DNA of 64,000 nt from Pseudarthrobacter sp. NBSH8. GTDB lineage: Bacteria; Actinomycetota; Actinomycetes; Actinomycetales; Micrococcaceae. Shown here one piece after another: positions 16,668 through 26,005 of this stretch (positions are counted from its first letter, which is position 1; each line of letters starts with the position of its first letter). Made by a program: the position numbers and the translations under genes. The notes under the pieces are model-generated. The model ran no database searches. It saw only the letters and a list, made by a program, of their open reading frames with translations, and was not told where the DNA came from. The stretch covers positions 124,001 to 188,000 of the forward strand of contig NZ_CP043178.1 in assembly GCF_014217545.1 (NCBI RefSeq), given 5' to 3'.

Positions 16668-17774
16668 ATGGTTCACAAAGTCAAAGCGGTCATCGTCCGG
16701 GAGAAGAATTCCCCGGTTTCGGTGGAGACTATCCTGGTCCCGGATCCGGGGCCGGGGGAGGCCCTGGTGGACATTCTCACCTGCGGGGTCTGCCACACCG
16801 ACCTGCATTACAAGCAAGGCGGCATCGGCGATGAGTTCCCCTACCTGTTGGGCCACGAGGCCACCGGTGTGGTCAGCGCCGTCGGTCCCGGCGTCACCGA
16901 GGTGGCGCCGGGTGACCGGGTGATCCTGAACTGGCGTGCTGTCTGCGGTGAGTGCAGGGCTTGTGCCAAGGGCCAGCCGCAGTACTGCTTCAACACGCAC
17001 AATGCCACGCAGAAAATGACGCTCGAGGACGGTACGGAACTCTCTCCCGCGCTGGGCATTGGCGCCTTCGCGGAAAAGACGCTGGTTGCTGCCGGGCAGT
17101 GCACAAAGATTGACGACGACGTCGATCCTGCCGCCGTCGGGCTGCTCGGCTGCGGTGTGATGGCCGGCATCGGTGCCGCCATTAACACGGGCGAGGTCAA
17201 GCGCGGCGAATCCGTGGCCGTGATCGGCTGCGGCGGCGTGGGCATCGCCGCGATCGCCGGCGCAAGGCTCGCAGGTGCCACCACGATCATTGCGGTGGAC
17301 ATCGACGCCAACAAGGTGGAAATGGCTAAGTCCCTTGGAGCCACCCACGGGGTGAATTCCGGCGAGGAAGACCCCATCGAGGCCATCCGGTTCCTCACAG
17401 GAGGCAACGGAGCGGACGTGGTGATTGACGCCGTCGGCCGTCCTGAAACGTACAAGCAGGCGTTTTACGCCCGCGATCTCGCCGGCCGCGTGGTGTTGGT
17501 GGGTGTCCCGACGCCGGGCATGTTGCTTGAACTGCCACTGCTGGACGTCTTTGGGCGGGGTGGGTCGCTGAAGTCCTCCTGGTACGGGGACTGCCTGCCT
17601 TCCCGCGATTTCCCGATGCTCGTGGCGCACTACAAGCAGGGCAACCTTGACCTGGATGCCTTCGTCACCGAGCGGATCACCATCGATCAGGTGGAGGATG
17701 CCTTTGCCAGGATGCACGAGGGCAAGATTCTGCGCTCGGTTGTTGAAGTACAGACTCTGAAGGAGCTCTCATGA
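16668..17774 (+). CDS. S-(hydroxymethyl)mycothiol dehydrogenase (zinc, NAD-dependent)
   Basis: This 368-residue class III type alcohol dehydrogenase oxidises the formaldehyde-mycothiol adduct. Catalytic zinc ligands are C42 (GVCHTD) and H63-E64 (LGHEATG), and the structural zinc cysteines are C93, C96, C99 and C107 ([15 protein letters not shown]). The NAD-binding loop is [11 protein letters not shown]. The C-terminus ([18 protein letters not shown]) is characteristic of the mycothiol-dependent group. It overlaps the next gene, a beta-lactamase-fold hydrolase, by 4 bases. Together they form the linear formaldehyde-to-formate branch that detoxifies excess formaldehyde. Confidence 0.92.
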   Translation: MVHKVKAVIVREKNSPVSVETILVPDPGPGEALVDILTCGVCHTDLHYKQGGIGDEFPYLLGHEATGVVSAVGPGVTEVAPGDRVILNWRAVCGECRACAKGQPQYCFNTHNATQKMTLEDGTELSPALGIGAFAEKTLVAAGQCTKIDDDVDPAAVGLLGCGVMAGIGAAINTGEVKRGESVAVIGCGGVGIAAIAGARLAGATTIIAVDIDANKVEMAKSLGATHGVNSGEEDPIEAIRFLTGGNGADVVIDAVGRPETYKQAFYARDLAGRVVLVGVPTPGMLLELPLLDVFGRGGSLKSSWYGDCLPSRDFPMLVAHYKQGNLDLDAFVTERITIDQVEDAFARMHEGKILRSVVEVQTLKELS

Positions 17775-18391
17775 CAGTCACCATCGAAAACCTGGTCACC
17801 TCGGGCACTTTTACGCTCGACGGCGGCACCTGGGACGTGGACAACAACGTCTGGATCGTGGGCAACAAGGATGAGTGCGTGATCATCGACTGCCCGCATG
17901 ACGCCGAGGCGATCATTAACCAGGTCCGCGGCCGGAAAGTCCTGGCCATCCTGCTGACCCACGCGCACAATGACCACATTGGCGCCGCGCGGCAGGTCGC
18001 GGACGCTGTCGGCGCCCCGATCGTCCTGAACCCGGACGACCTGGTCCTCTGGAAGCAGGTCTACCCTGATTCTGAACCGGACCGGTACCACGGGGACGGT
18101 GACGTGTTCGAGGTGGGCGGCACCGCGCTGTTGGCCATCCACACCCCGGGCCATTCCCCGGGCTCCACCTGCTTTTACCTCGAAAGCGAGGGAACCGTCT
18201 TCACCGGCGACACCCTCTTTAACGGTGGACCGGGAGCGACGGGACGCTCCTACAGCGACTACCCCACGATCCTGACGTCCATCAGGGAACGTCTTTTGAC
18301 GCTGCCGACCGAGACGTTGGTTCGCACAGGCCACGGCGACAACACTACGATCGGAGCTGAACGGGAAACGCTGGCTAAGGTTTCCCAGTAA
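17771..18391 (+). CDS. MBL-fold hydrolase, probable S-formylmycothiol hydrolase
   Basis: This 206-residue metallo-beta-lactamase-fold protein has the dinuclear metal motif H64-x-H66-x-D68-H69 ([12 protein letters not shown]), then HTPGHSPGS and [10 protein letters not shown]. In actinobacteria such glyoxalase-II-like proteins accompany mycothiol-dependent formaldehyde dehydrogenase and are thought to release formate from formylmycothiol. The coupling by a 4-bp overlap supports this. The exact thioester substrate is inferred from context. Confidence 0.88.
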   Translation: MTVTIENLVTSGTFTLDGGTWDVDNNVWIVGNKDECVIIDCPHDAEAIINQVRGRKVLAILLTHAHNDHIGAARQVADAVGAPIVLNPDDLVLWKQVYPDSEPDRYHGDGDVFEVGGTALLAIHTPGHSPGSTCFYLESEGTVFTGDTLFNGGPGATGRSYSDYPTILTSIRERLLTLPTETLVRTGHGDNTTIGAERETLAKVSQ

Positions 18392-18413
18392 GCAGGGTCT
18401 TGAACAGCAGAAT

Positions 18414-18460
18414 CCCGTTGAGGCGCGCCAGGACAGCTGGCGCGCCTCAACGGGCGTTTT
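18414..18460 (+). terminator. Rho-independent terminator after the formaldehyde oxidation genes
   Basis: A perfect 18-bp stem (18414-18431 with 18437-18454, GC-rich) with a 5-base loop is followed by GCGTTTT. It separates the mycothiol branch from formate dehydrogenase. Confidence 0.85.
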
Positions 18461-18498
18461 GGACATGAATGGCGTGAGCCGCAAAGGAAGTTGGAACA

Positions 18499-20853
18499 AT
18501 GAAGTTCGGTAAGCAGCCAGCCCCCGTCGCAGACATCAACGAGGACAACCTCGCAGTCCACAAACCCAAAACGGAAGCGGCCGGAGTCAAAGCCGTGATG
18601 GTGGCACTGGAGCGGGCCGTGGCCCAGGCTGGCGTGACCCGGACGGCGCAGTCCCTGCTGCGGCTGAATCAGCAGGGCGGGTTTGACTGCCCGGGCTGCG
18701 CGTGGCCGGAATCTGCCACGAAGCGCAAGGCGGCCGAGTTCTGCGAGAACGGTGCCAAGGCCGTGGCCGAGGAGAACACCCTTCGGACGGTTGGGGCGGA
18801 GTTCTGGGCCAAGCATTCCATCGCCGAACTGTCCGGGAAAACGGAGTACTGGCTCGGTAACCAGGGCCGGCTGAGCGAGCCGGTGGTGATCCGGGAAGGG
18901 GAGACCCACTATTCGCCGATCTCCTGGGCCGAAGCGTTCGACCTGATTGGCGAGCACATCCGGGCCTCCACGCCGGACCGGTGCGTCTTCTACACGTCCG
19001 GCCGCACGGCGAACGAGACGGCGTTTATGTATCAGTTGTTCGCGCGGGCCCTCGGCACGAACAACCTGCCGGACTGTTCCAACATGTGCCACGAGTCCTC
19101 GGGCTCGGCGCTGAACCCGACCATCGGCATCGGCAAGGGGACCGTGTCCCTGGAGGACATCCACGACTCCGAACTGATCTTCGTCGTGGGGCAGAACCCC
19201 GGCACCAACCACCCCCGCATGCTCTCGGCGCTGAAGGAGTGTAAGGACAAGGGCGGCAAGGTGGTGGCGGTCAACCCGCTGCCGGAGGCCGGGCTGTTCA
19301 ACTTCAAGGATCCGCAGACCGTCTCGGGTGTGGTGGGCGGCGGCACGCCGCTGGCCGATGAGTATCTTCAGATCAAGGTGGGCGGTGACCTGGCACTGTT
19401 CCAGGCACTGGGCCACCTGCTCCTGGCGGAGGAGGAACGGAACCCGGGCACCGTCGTCGACCGTTCCTTTATTGACGCGCAGACCGACGGGTTCGATGCC
19501 TACCGCGACGCCCGCGGCGAGCTGGACTGGGCGGAAACTGAGAAGGCGACGGGCCTGTCCCGGGAACAGATCGAAACCGTGGCCGGGATGCTGGTCCGGT
19601 CCAAGGCCACCATCTTCTGCTGGGCCCTCGGTGTCACGCAGCAGCCGCACTCGGTTGACACCATCAAGGAAATGGTCAACGTCCTGCTCCTGCAGGGCAA
19701 CTTCGGCAAGCCAGGCGCCGGCGCCTGCCCCGTCCGCGGCCACTCCAACGTCCAGGGCGACCGGACCATGGGCATCTGGGAGAAACCGAAGGAATGGCTG
19801 CTCGAGGCACTGGACACCGAGTTCGGGATCCTGTCTCCGCGGCACCACGGACACGATGCGGTGGAAGCCATGGAGGCGTTCGAGCGTGACGAGGTGGACG
19901 TTTTTGTCTCCATGGGCGGCAATTTCTCGCTCGCCTGCTCGGACACCGAAACCCTGGAAGCGGGTATGCAGCGGATCGGCCTGACGGTGCACATCTCCAC
20001 CAAGCCGAACCGCTCCCACGTGGTGCACGGCCGTACGTCCCTGATCCTGCCTACGCTGGGCCGGACCGACAAGGATGACAAGCACCCCAAGGGCGCGCAG
20101 TTCCTGTCCGTGGAGGACTCCATGTCCGTGGTCCACTCCACCCAGGGCAGGCTGGTGCCGGTCTCCGATCACCTGCTCGCCGAACCGGTCATCGTGGCGA
20201 GGATGGCAGAGGCCACCTTCGGGCCGGACCACCATGTGGCCTGGAAGGCGATGGCCGAGGACTATGACGTGGTCCGTGACCATATCTCCCGCGTCCTGCC
20301 CGGCTTCGAAGACTTCAATGCCAGGGTCCGGACTAAAAACGGCTTTGTGCTGCCTAACCCGCCGCGGGACACCCGCTCGTTCAAGACGGACATCGGGCGC
20401 GGCCGCTTCACGGTCAGCCCGCTGGAATACCTGACCCCGCCGGAGGGCCACCTGGTACTGCAGACCATCCGCAGCCATGACCAGTACAACACCACGTTCT
20501 ATGGCCTGGATGACCGGTACCGCGGCATTTCGGGCGGCCGGCGCGTGATCCTGGTGCACCCTGAGGACCTGGCCGAGCTCGGTTTCAAGGACCGGGACTT
20601 GGTCGACGTGGTGAGCACCTTCCGCGGCCACGACCGGCAGGCGGACAAGTTCCGCCTGGTGGCCTACCCGACGGCGAAGGGCTGCGCCGCGGCGTACTTC
20701 CCCGAAGCCAACGCCTTGGTCCACAAGGAAAATGTCGCCAGGGAATCCAACACCCCCGGCTTCAAGGCAATGTTCGTCCGGTTTGTGCCGCACGCGGCGA
20801 AGCCGGAAGCAGGCGAAGAGTCCGCTTCGTTTACGGCGGCCACTGCCGGCTGA
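18499..20853 (+). CDS. FdhF/YdeP-family molybdopterin oxidoreductase, probable formate dehydrogenase
   Basis: This 784-residue molybdopterin oxidoreductase has an N-terminal C64-P-G-C67 motif that is a remnant of a [4Fe-4S] site, a central MPT-binding region, and a C-terminal molydopterin dinucleotide-binding domain (FTVSPLEYLTPPEGHLVLQTIRSHDQYNT region). The Mo-ligand position is probably C197 in NMCHESSG. Neighbouring formaldehyde-oxidation genes suggest it completes oxidation of formate to CO2. No fdhD or electron-transfer subunit is adjacent, and YdeP-type members are not all formate dehydrogenases, so the substrate is inferred. GGAAGTTGGAAC precedes the ATG. Confidence 0.85.
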   Translation: MKFGKQPAPVADINEDNLAVHKPKTEAAGVKAVMVALERAVAQAGVTRTAQSLLRLNQQGGFDCPGCAWPESATKRKAAEFCENGAKAVAEENTLRTVGAEFWAKHSIAELSGKTEYWLGNQGRLSEPVVIREGETHYSPISWAEAFDLIGEHIRASTPDRCVFYTSGRTANETAFMYQLFARALGTNNLPDCSNMCHESSGSALNPTIGIGKGTVSLEDIHDSELIFVVGQNPGTNHPRMLSALKECKDKGGKVVAVNPLPEAGLFNFKDPQTVSGVVGGGTPLADEYLQIKVGGDLALFQALGHLLLAEEERNPGTVVDRSFIDAQTDGFDAYRDARGELDWAETEKATGLSREQIETVAGMLVRSKATIFCWALGVTQQPHSVDTIKEMVNVLLLQGNFGKPGAGACPVRGHSNVQGDRTMGIWEKPKEWLLEALDTEFGILSPRHHGHDAVEAMEAFERDEVDVFVSMGGNFSLACSDTETLEAGMQRIGLTVHISTKPNRSHVVHGRTSLILPTLGRTDKDDKHPKGAQFLSVEDSMSVVHSTQGRLVPVSDHLLAEPVIVARMAEATFGPDHHVAWKAMAEDYDVVRDHISRVLPGFEDFNARVRTKNGFVLPNPPRDTRSFKTDIGRGRFTVSPLEYLTPPEGHLVLQTIRSHDQYNTTFYGLDDRYRGISGGRRVILVHPEDLAELGFKDRDLVDVVSTFRGHDRQADKFRLVAYPTAKGCAAAYFPEANALVHKENVARESNTPGFKAMFVRFVPHAAKPEAGEESASFTAATAG

Positions 20854-20858
20854 CCCGA

Positions 20859-20909
20859 CAGAACGGCCCCGTCTCCAAAAGCTTGGATTCTAGGGGGCGG
20901 GCCGTTCTG
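20859..20909. terminator. Bidirectional terminator between fdh and IclR gene
   Basis: An 11-bp inverted repeat CAGAACGGCCC / GGGCCGTTCTG (20859-20869 and 20899-20909) lies between convergent genes; the fdh stop is at 20853 and the iclR-type stop at 20929. Confidence 0.7.
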
Positions 20910-20928
20910 CTGCTTCCGAGAGTTCAAA

Positions 20929-21672
20929 TCAGAACAGAAGCGGTGCCAGCCGCAGTGTCAGTTCGCGGGCCGCCTCCGCATGTGCGTAGATTGTGGTGAA
21001 CCGTTCTGCGGGGCCGGTGAGGCAGAGCGCCGCGCCCAACGACCCATTGGGCATTCGTACTGGAAGTGCCAGGCTGGCGGATCCTAATTCGAATTCGTTG
21101 ATTTCCGAGGCCTGGTCTTTGAGCCTTATTTCCGCGAGTTGTTCTTCCAGCCGGTCACTGTCTGTGATGGTGTTCTCGGTCAGCTTCACTAACTGTCCTC
21201 CCGGCAGCGGGGAGGCCGAACCGCCGAGTTCAGCGAGCATCAGCTTCCCTGCGGCGGAGGCGTGTGGATACCGGAGCAGTTCGAATACTGAGTGGAGCGG
21301 ATAATCAGGATCTTCGTCGGCGATTCTTACCGAAGCGTTCCTGAACATGATGAGGTGCACTGCGAAACGGTTTCCCCGCCGGAACTCTTCCATTGCGGTG
21401 CGGGCGGCGGTAGGAACGGTTGGCGGGGTCGCGGCCGTAACCAAGCCTGAGATTGCGTGTCCGAGTGCAAATCCGCGCAGATCAGATGTGCGGACCAGAT
21501 ATTCGGCGCCGACGAGCGCATTCAGTATCCGGTAGGCGGTCGCCGGAGGCATTCGCAGGGCGTCGGTGATCTCTTTCGCCGTGGTGCCGGTGCCGAACCG
21601 TGCCACGATCTCCAGGATCCTGAGCGAGCTTGACGCTGAGCCGGTACCCGAGTGTGTGGGCCTGTAGCTCAT
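20929..21672 (-). CDS. IclR-family transcriptional regulator
   Basis: This 247-residue protein has an N-terminal winged helix (SSLRILEIVARFGTGTTAKEITDALRMPPATAYRILNAL, residues 16-55) and a C-terminal effector domain with the usual IclR segment (YPHASAAGKLMLAE). It follows the APC permease gene with a 4-bp overlap, so the two are cotranscribed. It probably regulates that permease in response to a small carboxylate or amine; effector unknown. Confidence 0.88.
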   Translation of the reverse strand: MSYRPTHSGTGSASSSLRILEIVARFGTGTTAKEITDALRMPPATAYRILNALVGAEYLVRTSDLRGFALGHAISGLVTAATPPTVPTAARTAMEEFRRGNRFAVHLIMFRNASVRIADEDPDYPLHSVFELLRYPHASAAGKLMLAELGGSASPLPGGQLVKLTENTITDSDRLEEQLAEIRLKDQASEINEFELGSASLALPVRMPNGSLGAALCLTGPAERFTTIYAHAEAARELTLRLAPLLF

Positions 21673-23141
21673 GGCAGCGGTCCACTATGAAACAGGTCTG
21701 ATTCCCGGGTCTCGTCGTAGATGCCCACTGACGCCAGGCGCGCGGGTAACCGGCGGTGAAGGAACGCGGCGTATATGACGCTGAGGAGGAGGACTCCGCC
21801 GTAGATGAGGGTCTGCGGGTTACCTGTTCCAATCGATGTCATCGCAGCCGTCCAGAGAACCGCACCGAGGATTACGGAGGTTACTGCTCCGAGTATCCAG
21901 CTGGCCAAGGTGTTCTCCCCGATCCGGCGTAGGAAGAAGGGCAAGGACGCGCTGGCAAGGATATATGACCCCAGGTATCCATAGGCGCCAAGGGTGAAGA
22001 GGTTCGCGAGGCCCTGCTCGGGGCTGGCTCCGGAGATGATGACCGCGACGGGAACGATGGCAACAACCGGCATCACAACCAGGATCGCCATCGAGGGCGT
22101 CCGAAAGGCGGCATGTGTCCGGCCGACTACCCGTGGGGCAACGCCTTCCCGGCCCATACAGAAAAATATCCTGGCAAGGGCGTTCACAGATGCGATGGCG
22201 CAGGCAAACCAGGACGCGGCGATTCCCAGGTCAAGGACTGCGGCGAACAAGGGGGAAGACTGGGAGAACAGGTCAGACAACGGAGTGGAGCTGCCTGTTA
22301 TGTCCGACGGTGCTTCTTTGAGGGCTACGTCCTGGGCGGTTACGGCGAGGAGATAGAGCACGCCCGCCAAGATGGGGGTCCATGTGATGGCCCGTGGCAC
22401 GCTGACGAAGGGTCTCTGCGCTTCCCCTCCGAGTGTGGTCGGGCTTTCGAAGCCGACAAAGGCACTTACGGCCACCACGATTCCGATCGATAACGAATCA
22501 AAATGTCCGTTCCAGGCGAACACACTCCCGAGATTGACCTGCGGCGCGTTGAAGGCGAAGTAAACGACCATGAGAACGGTGAGTATTCCAATTGAAATGG
22601 CTTCCATTAACAGCGTGGACCACGCGGATATCTGGATCCCCCTGACCATAAGGAAACAGGCGGCGCCTGCGGCGGCAAGAATGACAAGCACCGCGAAAAC
22701 CTTAGGATCTGCGACGGGGACGCCAAGATTGACGAATAGCTCAACGATATATGTGCCAACAGCCAGCAGACTGGCCATGGCCACGAGTCCGTACCCGAAT
22801 ATGGCTGACCAGCCGGCGGTGATTGCCGTCCGTTGACCGAGCCCTTTCGCAGTGTAACTGTAGAGCCCGCTGACGGCTGCCATGCGCTTTGCCATCGGCC
22901 TCAGACATAAGGTAACCAGGACGATGATGGCCATGGCGGCGCTGAATGTCAGTACAAGGTTCGGTCCAGCAGATCCAACGACGAGGCCAGGAAAGATGAG
23001 AGCCGGAATGACGGACATGGCGCCCGCGGGTGCCATGTTCGCTATTGACTGCGCGAAGACCGGCAAGAAGGAAAGTTTCCGGCGCCTCAGGCCCTCCACC
23101 GGAGAGTGAGGAGAAATAAAGCGATCACCGCGGGCAGACAC
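21669..23141 (-). CDS. APC-superfamily permease
   Basis: This 490-residue protein has about 12 membrane segments. It has the N-terminal APC region (LSFLPVFAQSIANMAPAGAMSVIPALIFP) and the later segment AFVGFESPTTLGGEAQRP typical of amino acid/polyamine permeases. It is not closely related to the two 494-residue permeases in the window. It is coexpressed with the IclR regulator. The 264 bases upstream (23142-23405) contain a low-GC patch (TTGACG at 23338 and TATATAT) but no gene. Confidence 0.86.
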   Translation of the reverse strand: MSARGDRFISPHSPVEGLRRRKLSFLPVFAQSIANMAPAGAMSVIPALIFPGLVVGSAGPNLVLTFSAAMAIIVLVTLCLRPMAKRMAAVSGLYSYTAKGLGQRTAITAGWSAIFGYGLVAMASLLAVGTYIVELFVNLGVPVADPKVFAVLVILAAAGAACFLMVRGIQISAWSTLLMEAISIGILTVLMVVYFAFNAPQVNLGSVFAWNGHFDSLSIGIVVAVSAFVGFESPTTLGGEAQRPFVSVPRAITWTPILAGVLYLLAVTAQDVALKEAPSDITGSSTPLSDLFSQSSPLFAAVLDLGIAASWFACAIASVNALARIFFCMGREGVAPRVVGRTHAAFRTPSMAILVVMPVVAIVPVAVIISGASPEQGLANLFTLGAYGYLGSYILASASLPFFLRRIGENTLASWILGAVTSVILGAVLWTAAMTSIGTGNPQTLIYGGVLLLSVIYAAFLHRRLPARLASVGIYDETRESDLFHSGPLP

Positions 23142-23405
23142 TACGTACCAACTTTCCCTACGAGGGCAGGTCCGCCTTGCTTATGGGGAGCGCAAGTCAT
23201 CGGCCCGTGCTGGAATACATTAGCATTGCCAGCCGGCACCGAGGACGTCTGTGAAGTTTCGAATGCTTCCGCCGCATTAAGTGCAATGATAATTTCCCAA
23301 TTCAATAGCCATAAAGAGTTCGTAATTTACGAATTCCTTGACGTAGTTTTTTATATATCCGCGCAAGGCAAGGATCTCTTTTCCATTGATCGCAGCGAGC
23401 ACGTC

Positions 23406-24065
23406 CTATGCCATGGTGGTCAACATCAGGGCCATGACGGCAGCGCCGAGGGCTTCGAGTAGGTGTCCGGTGCGGAGAGCGGGCTTCGGAGCACTTGCGT
23501 GGGGGAGCACGGATTTTGTTAACGCGGATTTTGTTAATAGGAGGCGGATTAGGAAAGTCACCGCCGCAGCTCCGAACAGTACCGTCAGGACGATCGCCAG
23601 GGCGGATGAGAGATCAAATGTTGCTGCAGCCGTGCTTTGTGATGCGGCTGGCACCGTGTGGTGGGCGTGCGGCGTTGACAGGGCGCCGGCCGGGACGGTT
23701 TTATCGCCGGCGGTCGGGTGACCCATCATGGCAACCATGAGCGCGGCGCCGGCCATGGTCAAGCCGTGGTACAGGCACTGCACCCGGCCCTGGCTACCTC
23801 CGCAGAGCAATTTAGATTCCGGCCGAGCGACCGACTGGATGACAAACCACAGCGCTGCGCCGGTGAGTATTGCTATCTGAGCCAGCGTGGTCGATGGCAC
23901 GAGGTTCCACAACATGGCGGCCATCAGGACGTTCATTAGGGCATGGAGACTTTTGTTGACCCGGTCGGTGAGATGGTGGGACCGCGTGGCCTGCAGGAGG
24001 TAATAGCTTCCGCTAAGCAGCAGAACGGCCGTGAGGGTCGAGGTAACTGCCGGAACATCGAACAT
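23406..24065 (-). CDS. DUF5134-type membrane protein, His/Met-containing (copy 2)
   Basis: This 219-residue paralog of the protein at 2347-2994 shares VTSTLTAVLLLSGSYYLLQAT, HALMNVLMAAMLWN and YHGLTMAGAALM. It has a His-rich segment (STPHAHHTVP) and MMGHPTAGD in the same inter-helix region as copy 1. The ATG at 24065 is chosen over a longer frame because AGAGGTGATCCC precedes it and because copy 1 starts at the equivalent residue. It follows APC permease 2 and amine oxidase 2 on the same strand. Retention in both amine oxidase clusters suggests a shared function, possibly copper supply (inference). Confidence 0.72.
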   Translation of the reverse strand: MFDVPAVTSTLTAVLLLSGSYYLLQATRSHHLTDRVNKSLHALMNVLMAAMLWNLVPSTTLAQIAILTGAALWFVIQSVARPESKLLCGGSQGRVQCLYHGLTMAGAALMVAMMGHPTAGDKTVPAGALSTPHAHHTVPAASQSTAAATFDLSSALAIVLTVLFGAAAVTFLIRLLLTKSALTKSVLPHASAPKPALRTGHLLEALGAAVMALMLTTMA

Positions 24066-24106
24066 GGGATCACCTCTCACTACTGGGTTGGGGTTAGTCA
24101 AGGTTC

Positions 24107-24140
24107 GGCCCCCGGTGCCGCTGCTGCAGCACCGGGGGCC
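24107..24140. terminator. Hairpin between permease 2 and DUF5134 copy 2
   Basis: A 12-bp inverted repeat GGCCCCCGGTGC / GCACCGGGGGCC (24107-24118 and 24129-24140) occupies the same relative place before DUF5134 as the hairpin at 3023-3066, and shares the CCCCGGTGC core. Confidence 0.6.
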
Positions 24141-24226
24141 GCCCAACAAAACGCGATGGAGAATGCGCAGCGTCGGATTGTTGCCATGAGGATCCGTTTG
24201 ACGTGAAGCCGTAGGTGCGAGTTCCG

Positions 24227-25711
24227 TTACCTGAGATCCAAAACCTTTTCCCGTTCTGCGGCTTCGTGGTCTGACGAGGGAGCAGCGGCTGCCTTGGTTT
24301 TCGCACGTCGTGATTCATGTTGTGTATACAGCCAGATGGGGAGGAAGAGCGCCAGTACGAGGAACCCGACCCAGGTTGAGGTCCAGCCGATTTCCAGGCT
24401 GTTCAGGTAGACCACGCCGATCAGGCATAGAGGCACATTGAACAGGCCAAAGATCATGGCGACGTGTTTCCAGCCCTTCGGTGCTTTGAAGGGTCGTTCC
24501 AGGCCGGCAAAGGCGGGGTGTTTCTTGGCTCGGACGTAAGCGAACAGGCTGATGCCGTTGGCGCAGGTGTAGCCAATGGCCGAGGCCGCAAGAATTGCTG
24601 CGGCGTTTCCCATCGAGATCAGTACCAGGTTGAACGCTCCGATGACCAGCATGGCAACAAACGGGGTCCCTTGGCGGTTGGTTTTGCCGAAAACCTTGGG
24701 AAGGTTCCCTTCCACCGACATGGAGTGCATGGCGCGGGAGGAGCCCAGGTAGGCCGTCTGGATGATCAGGATCATGGCGGCGATCAGCATGATGATGGTG
24801 ATTATTGTGCCAGCTTGGCCGAAGACGGCCTGGGCCACCGGGATCAGGGGTGATACGGACTCGGCCTGTACACCTTCAACCCCAAGCACGCCGATCACCG
24901 AAGTTTGCAGCAGTACGTACAAGAGGAAGCAGATGATGCCGCAGGCAAGCAGCGCCTTGGGAACATCCTTGGACGGGTTTTTGTATTCGGGGCCGTAGAT
25001 GGCTGCTGTTTCCCAGGCGCAGGCACTCCATTGTGCGATTCCAAAGATGCCAAAGAGAATCAGGATGTGGTGCATGTCCCAGGCCCAGTCAGTCGGCCAC
25101 CAGCTACCGGTGATGTTGGTCAGCTCAACGTGTCCGGTAGCAAAAGGGGCCACGGCCAGGATAACCAGCGGTATCAGGGATACGGCCGCCAGGATGTAAC
25201 CCAGGATGGCGCCATCCTTGAGGCCGAACCAGTTGACCACGAACAACCCGGCAAAAATTACCAGACCGGAGATTAGTGCGAGCTGATATTCGGTGAATAT
25301 ATCGCCCAGCGCCGGAAAGAGCCCGTGCAGGTATCCGCCCACCAGGATGGCGAAGATCGCCAGGATTGGGTTCCAGCCAAACCAATAGCTCCAGGCGGTG
25401 AAGCCGCCGATCAGCTTGCCCTTGTCGTACTTGCCCTTGTAGTTTTCGGTGCGAAATACGTGCTGGGCGAAACCTGGCAGACCGGAGGCCTTGGGAAAAG
25501 TGGTGGCCATTTCGGCATACGCGGCGTTCTGCATGAAACCCTGCAGAACTGATATTCCCCAGATGAGGATTGCCGCGGCTGATACATACATCGGAAGGTA
25601 ACCCAGGGAGGGCAGAATCAGCATGGGAACACCCAGTGCTATAGCCATACCTTGCTTCCAGTTGATCGACCTTTTCAGGTCATCGGCTTCGTCCAAACGA
25701 TTTTCACTCAT
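24227..25711 (-). CDS. APC-superfamily amino acid/amine permease (copy 2)
   Basis: This 494-residue permease matches copy 1 (8647-10131) in length and is highly similar along its length, starting MSENR and sharing SIxWKQG, GVPMLILPSLGYLPMYVSAAA and FPKASGLPGFAQHVFRTENYKGKYDKGKL. The start at 25711 is set by the paralog and by AGGGAGATGTT upstream; a longer open frame to 25900 has no support. It is encoded between amine oxidase 2 and DUF5134 copy 2 and is probably the amine uptake system for that cluster. Confidence 0.88.
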   Translation of the reverse strand: MSENRLDEADDLKRSINWKQGMAIALGVPMLILPSLGYLPMYVSAAAILIWGISVLQGFMQNAAYAEMATTFPKASGLPGFAQHVFRTENYKGKYDKGKLIGGFTAWSYWFGWNPILAIFAILVGGYLHGLFPALGDIFTEYQLALISGLVIFAGLFVVNWFGLKDGAILGYILAAVSLIPLVILAVAPFATGHVELTNITGSWWPTDWAWDMHHILILFGIFGIAQWSACAWETAAIYGPEYKNPSKDVPKALLACGIICFLLYVLLQTSVIGVLGVEGVQAESVSPLIPVAQAVFGQAGTIITIIMLIAAMILIIQTAYLGSSRAMHSMSVEGNLPKVFGKTNRQGTPFVAMLVIGAFNLVLISMGNAAAILAASAIGYTCANGISLFAYVRAKKHPAFAGLERPFKAPKGWKHVAMIFGLFNVPLCLIGVVYLNSLEIGWTSTWVGFLVLALFLPIWLYTQHESRRAKTKAAAAPSSDHEAAEREKVLDLR

Positions 25712-25852
25712 AACATCTCCCTTGATGGACTGAACGTCGTGCGATCTCTGCTGCATGGATGCCGGTGGTGACCGGCCAATAAGAGACGGAACCCCGAAGC
25801 GCGAACGTCCAGCACGTGGGAGGGCCAATAGAGTCTCTTGATTTATTGATGC

Positions 25853-25878
25853 CGAAGGCCGGCCTGGGCCGGCCTTCG
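25853..25878. terminator. Hairpin downstream of amine oxidase 2
   Basis: A 12-bp perfect palindrome-like stem (CGAAGGCCGGCC / GGCCGGCCTTCG, 2-base spacer) lies in the 294-bp gap between amine oxidase 2 and permease 2. No T-run follows on the minus strand. Confidence 0.6.
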
Positions 25879-26005
25879 CTGTGCTGGTCCATCCGGGCAC
25901 TCGTTGGGCCGGATGATCCCGCGGACAGGAACGCGCCTAGCGGTGACGTTCCGGGAGCGGCGCCGACGAATCAAGGCGCGCTCCCGGAACCTCAGGTATG
26001 GACTG

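Noticed and set aside
18259..20793. 844-codon open frame on the minus strand opposite the formate dehydrogenase gene
   Set aside because: It is a high-GC antisense shadow with low-complexity, His/Arg/Gly-rich composition and no family resemblance.
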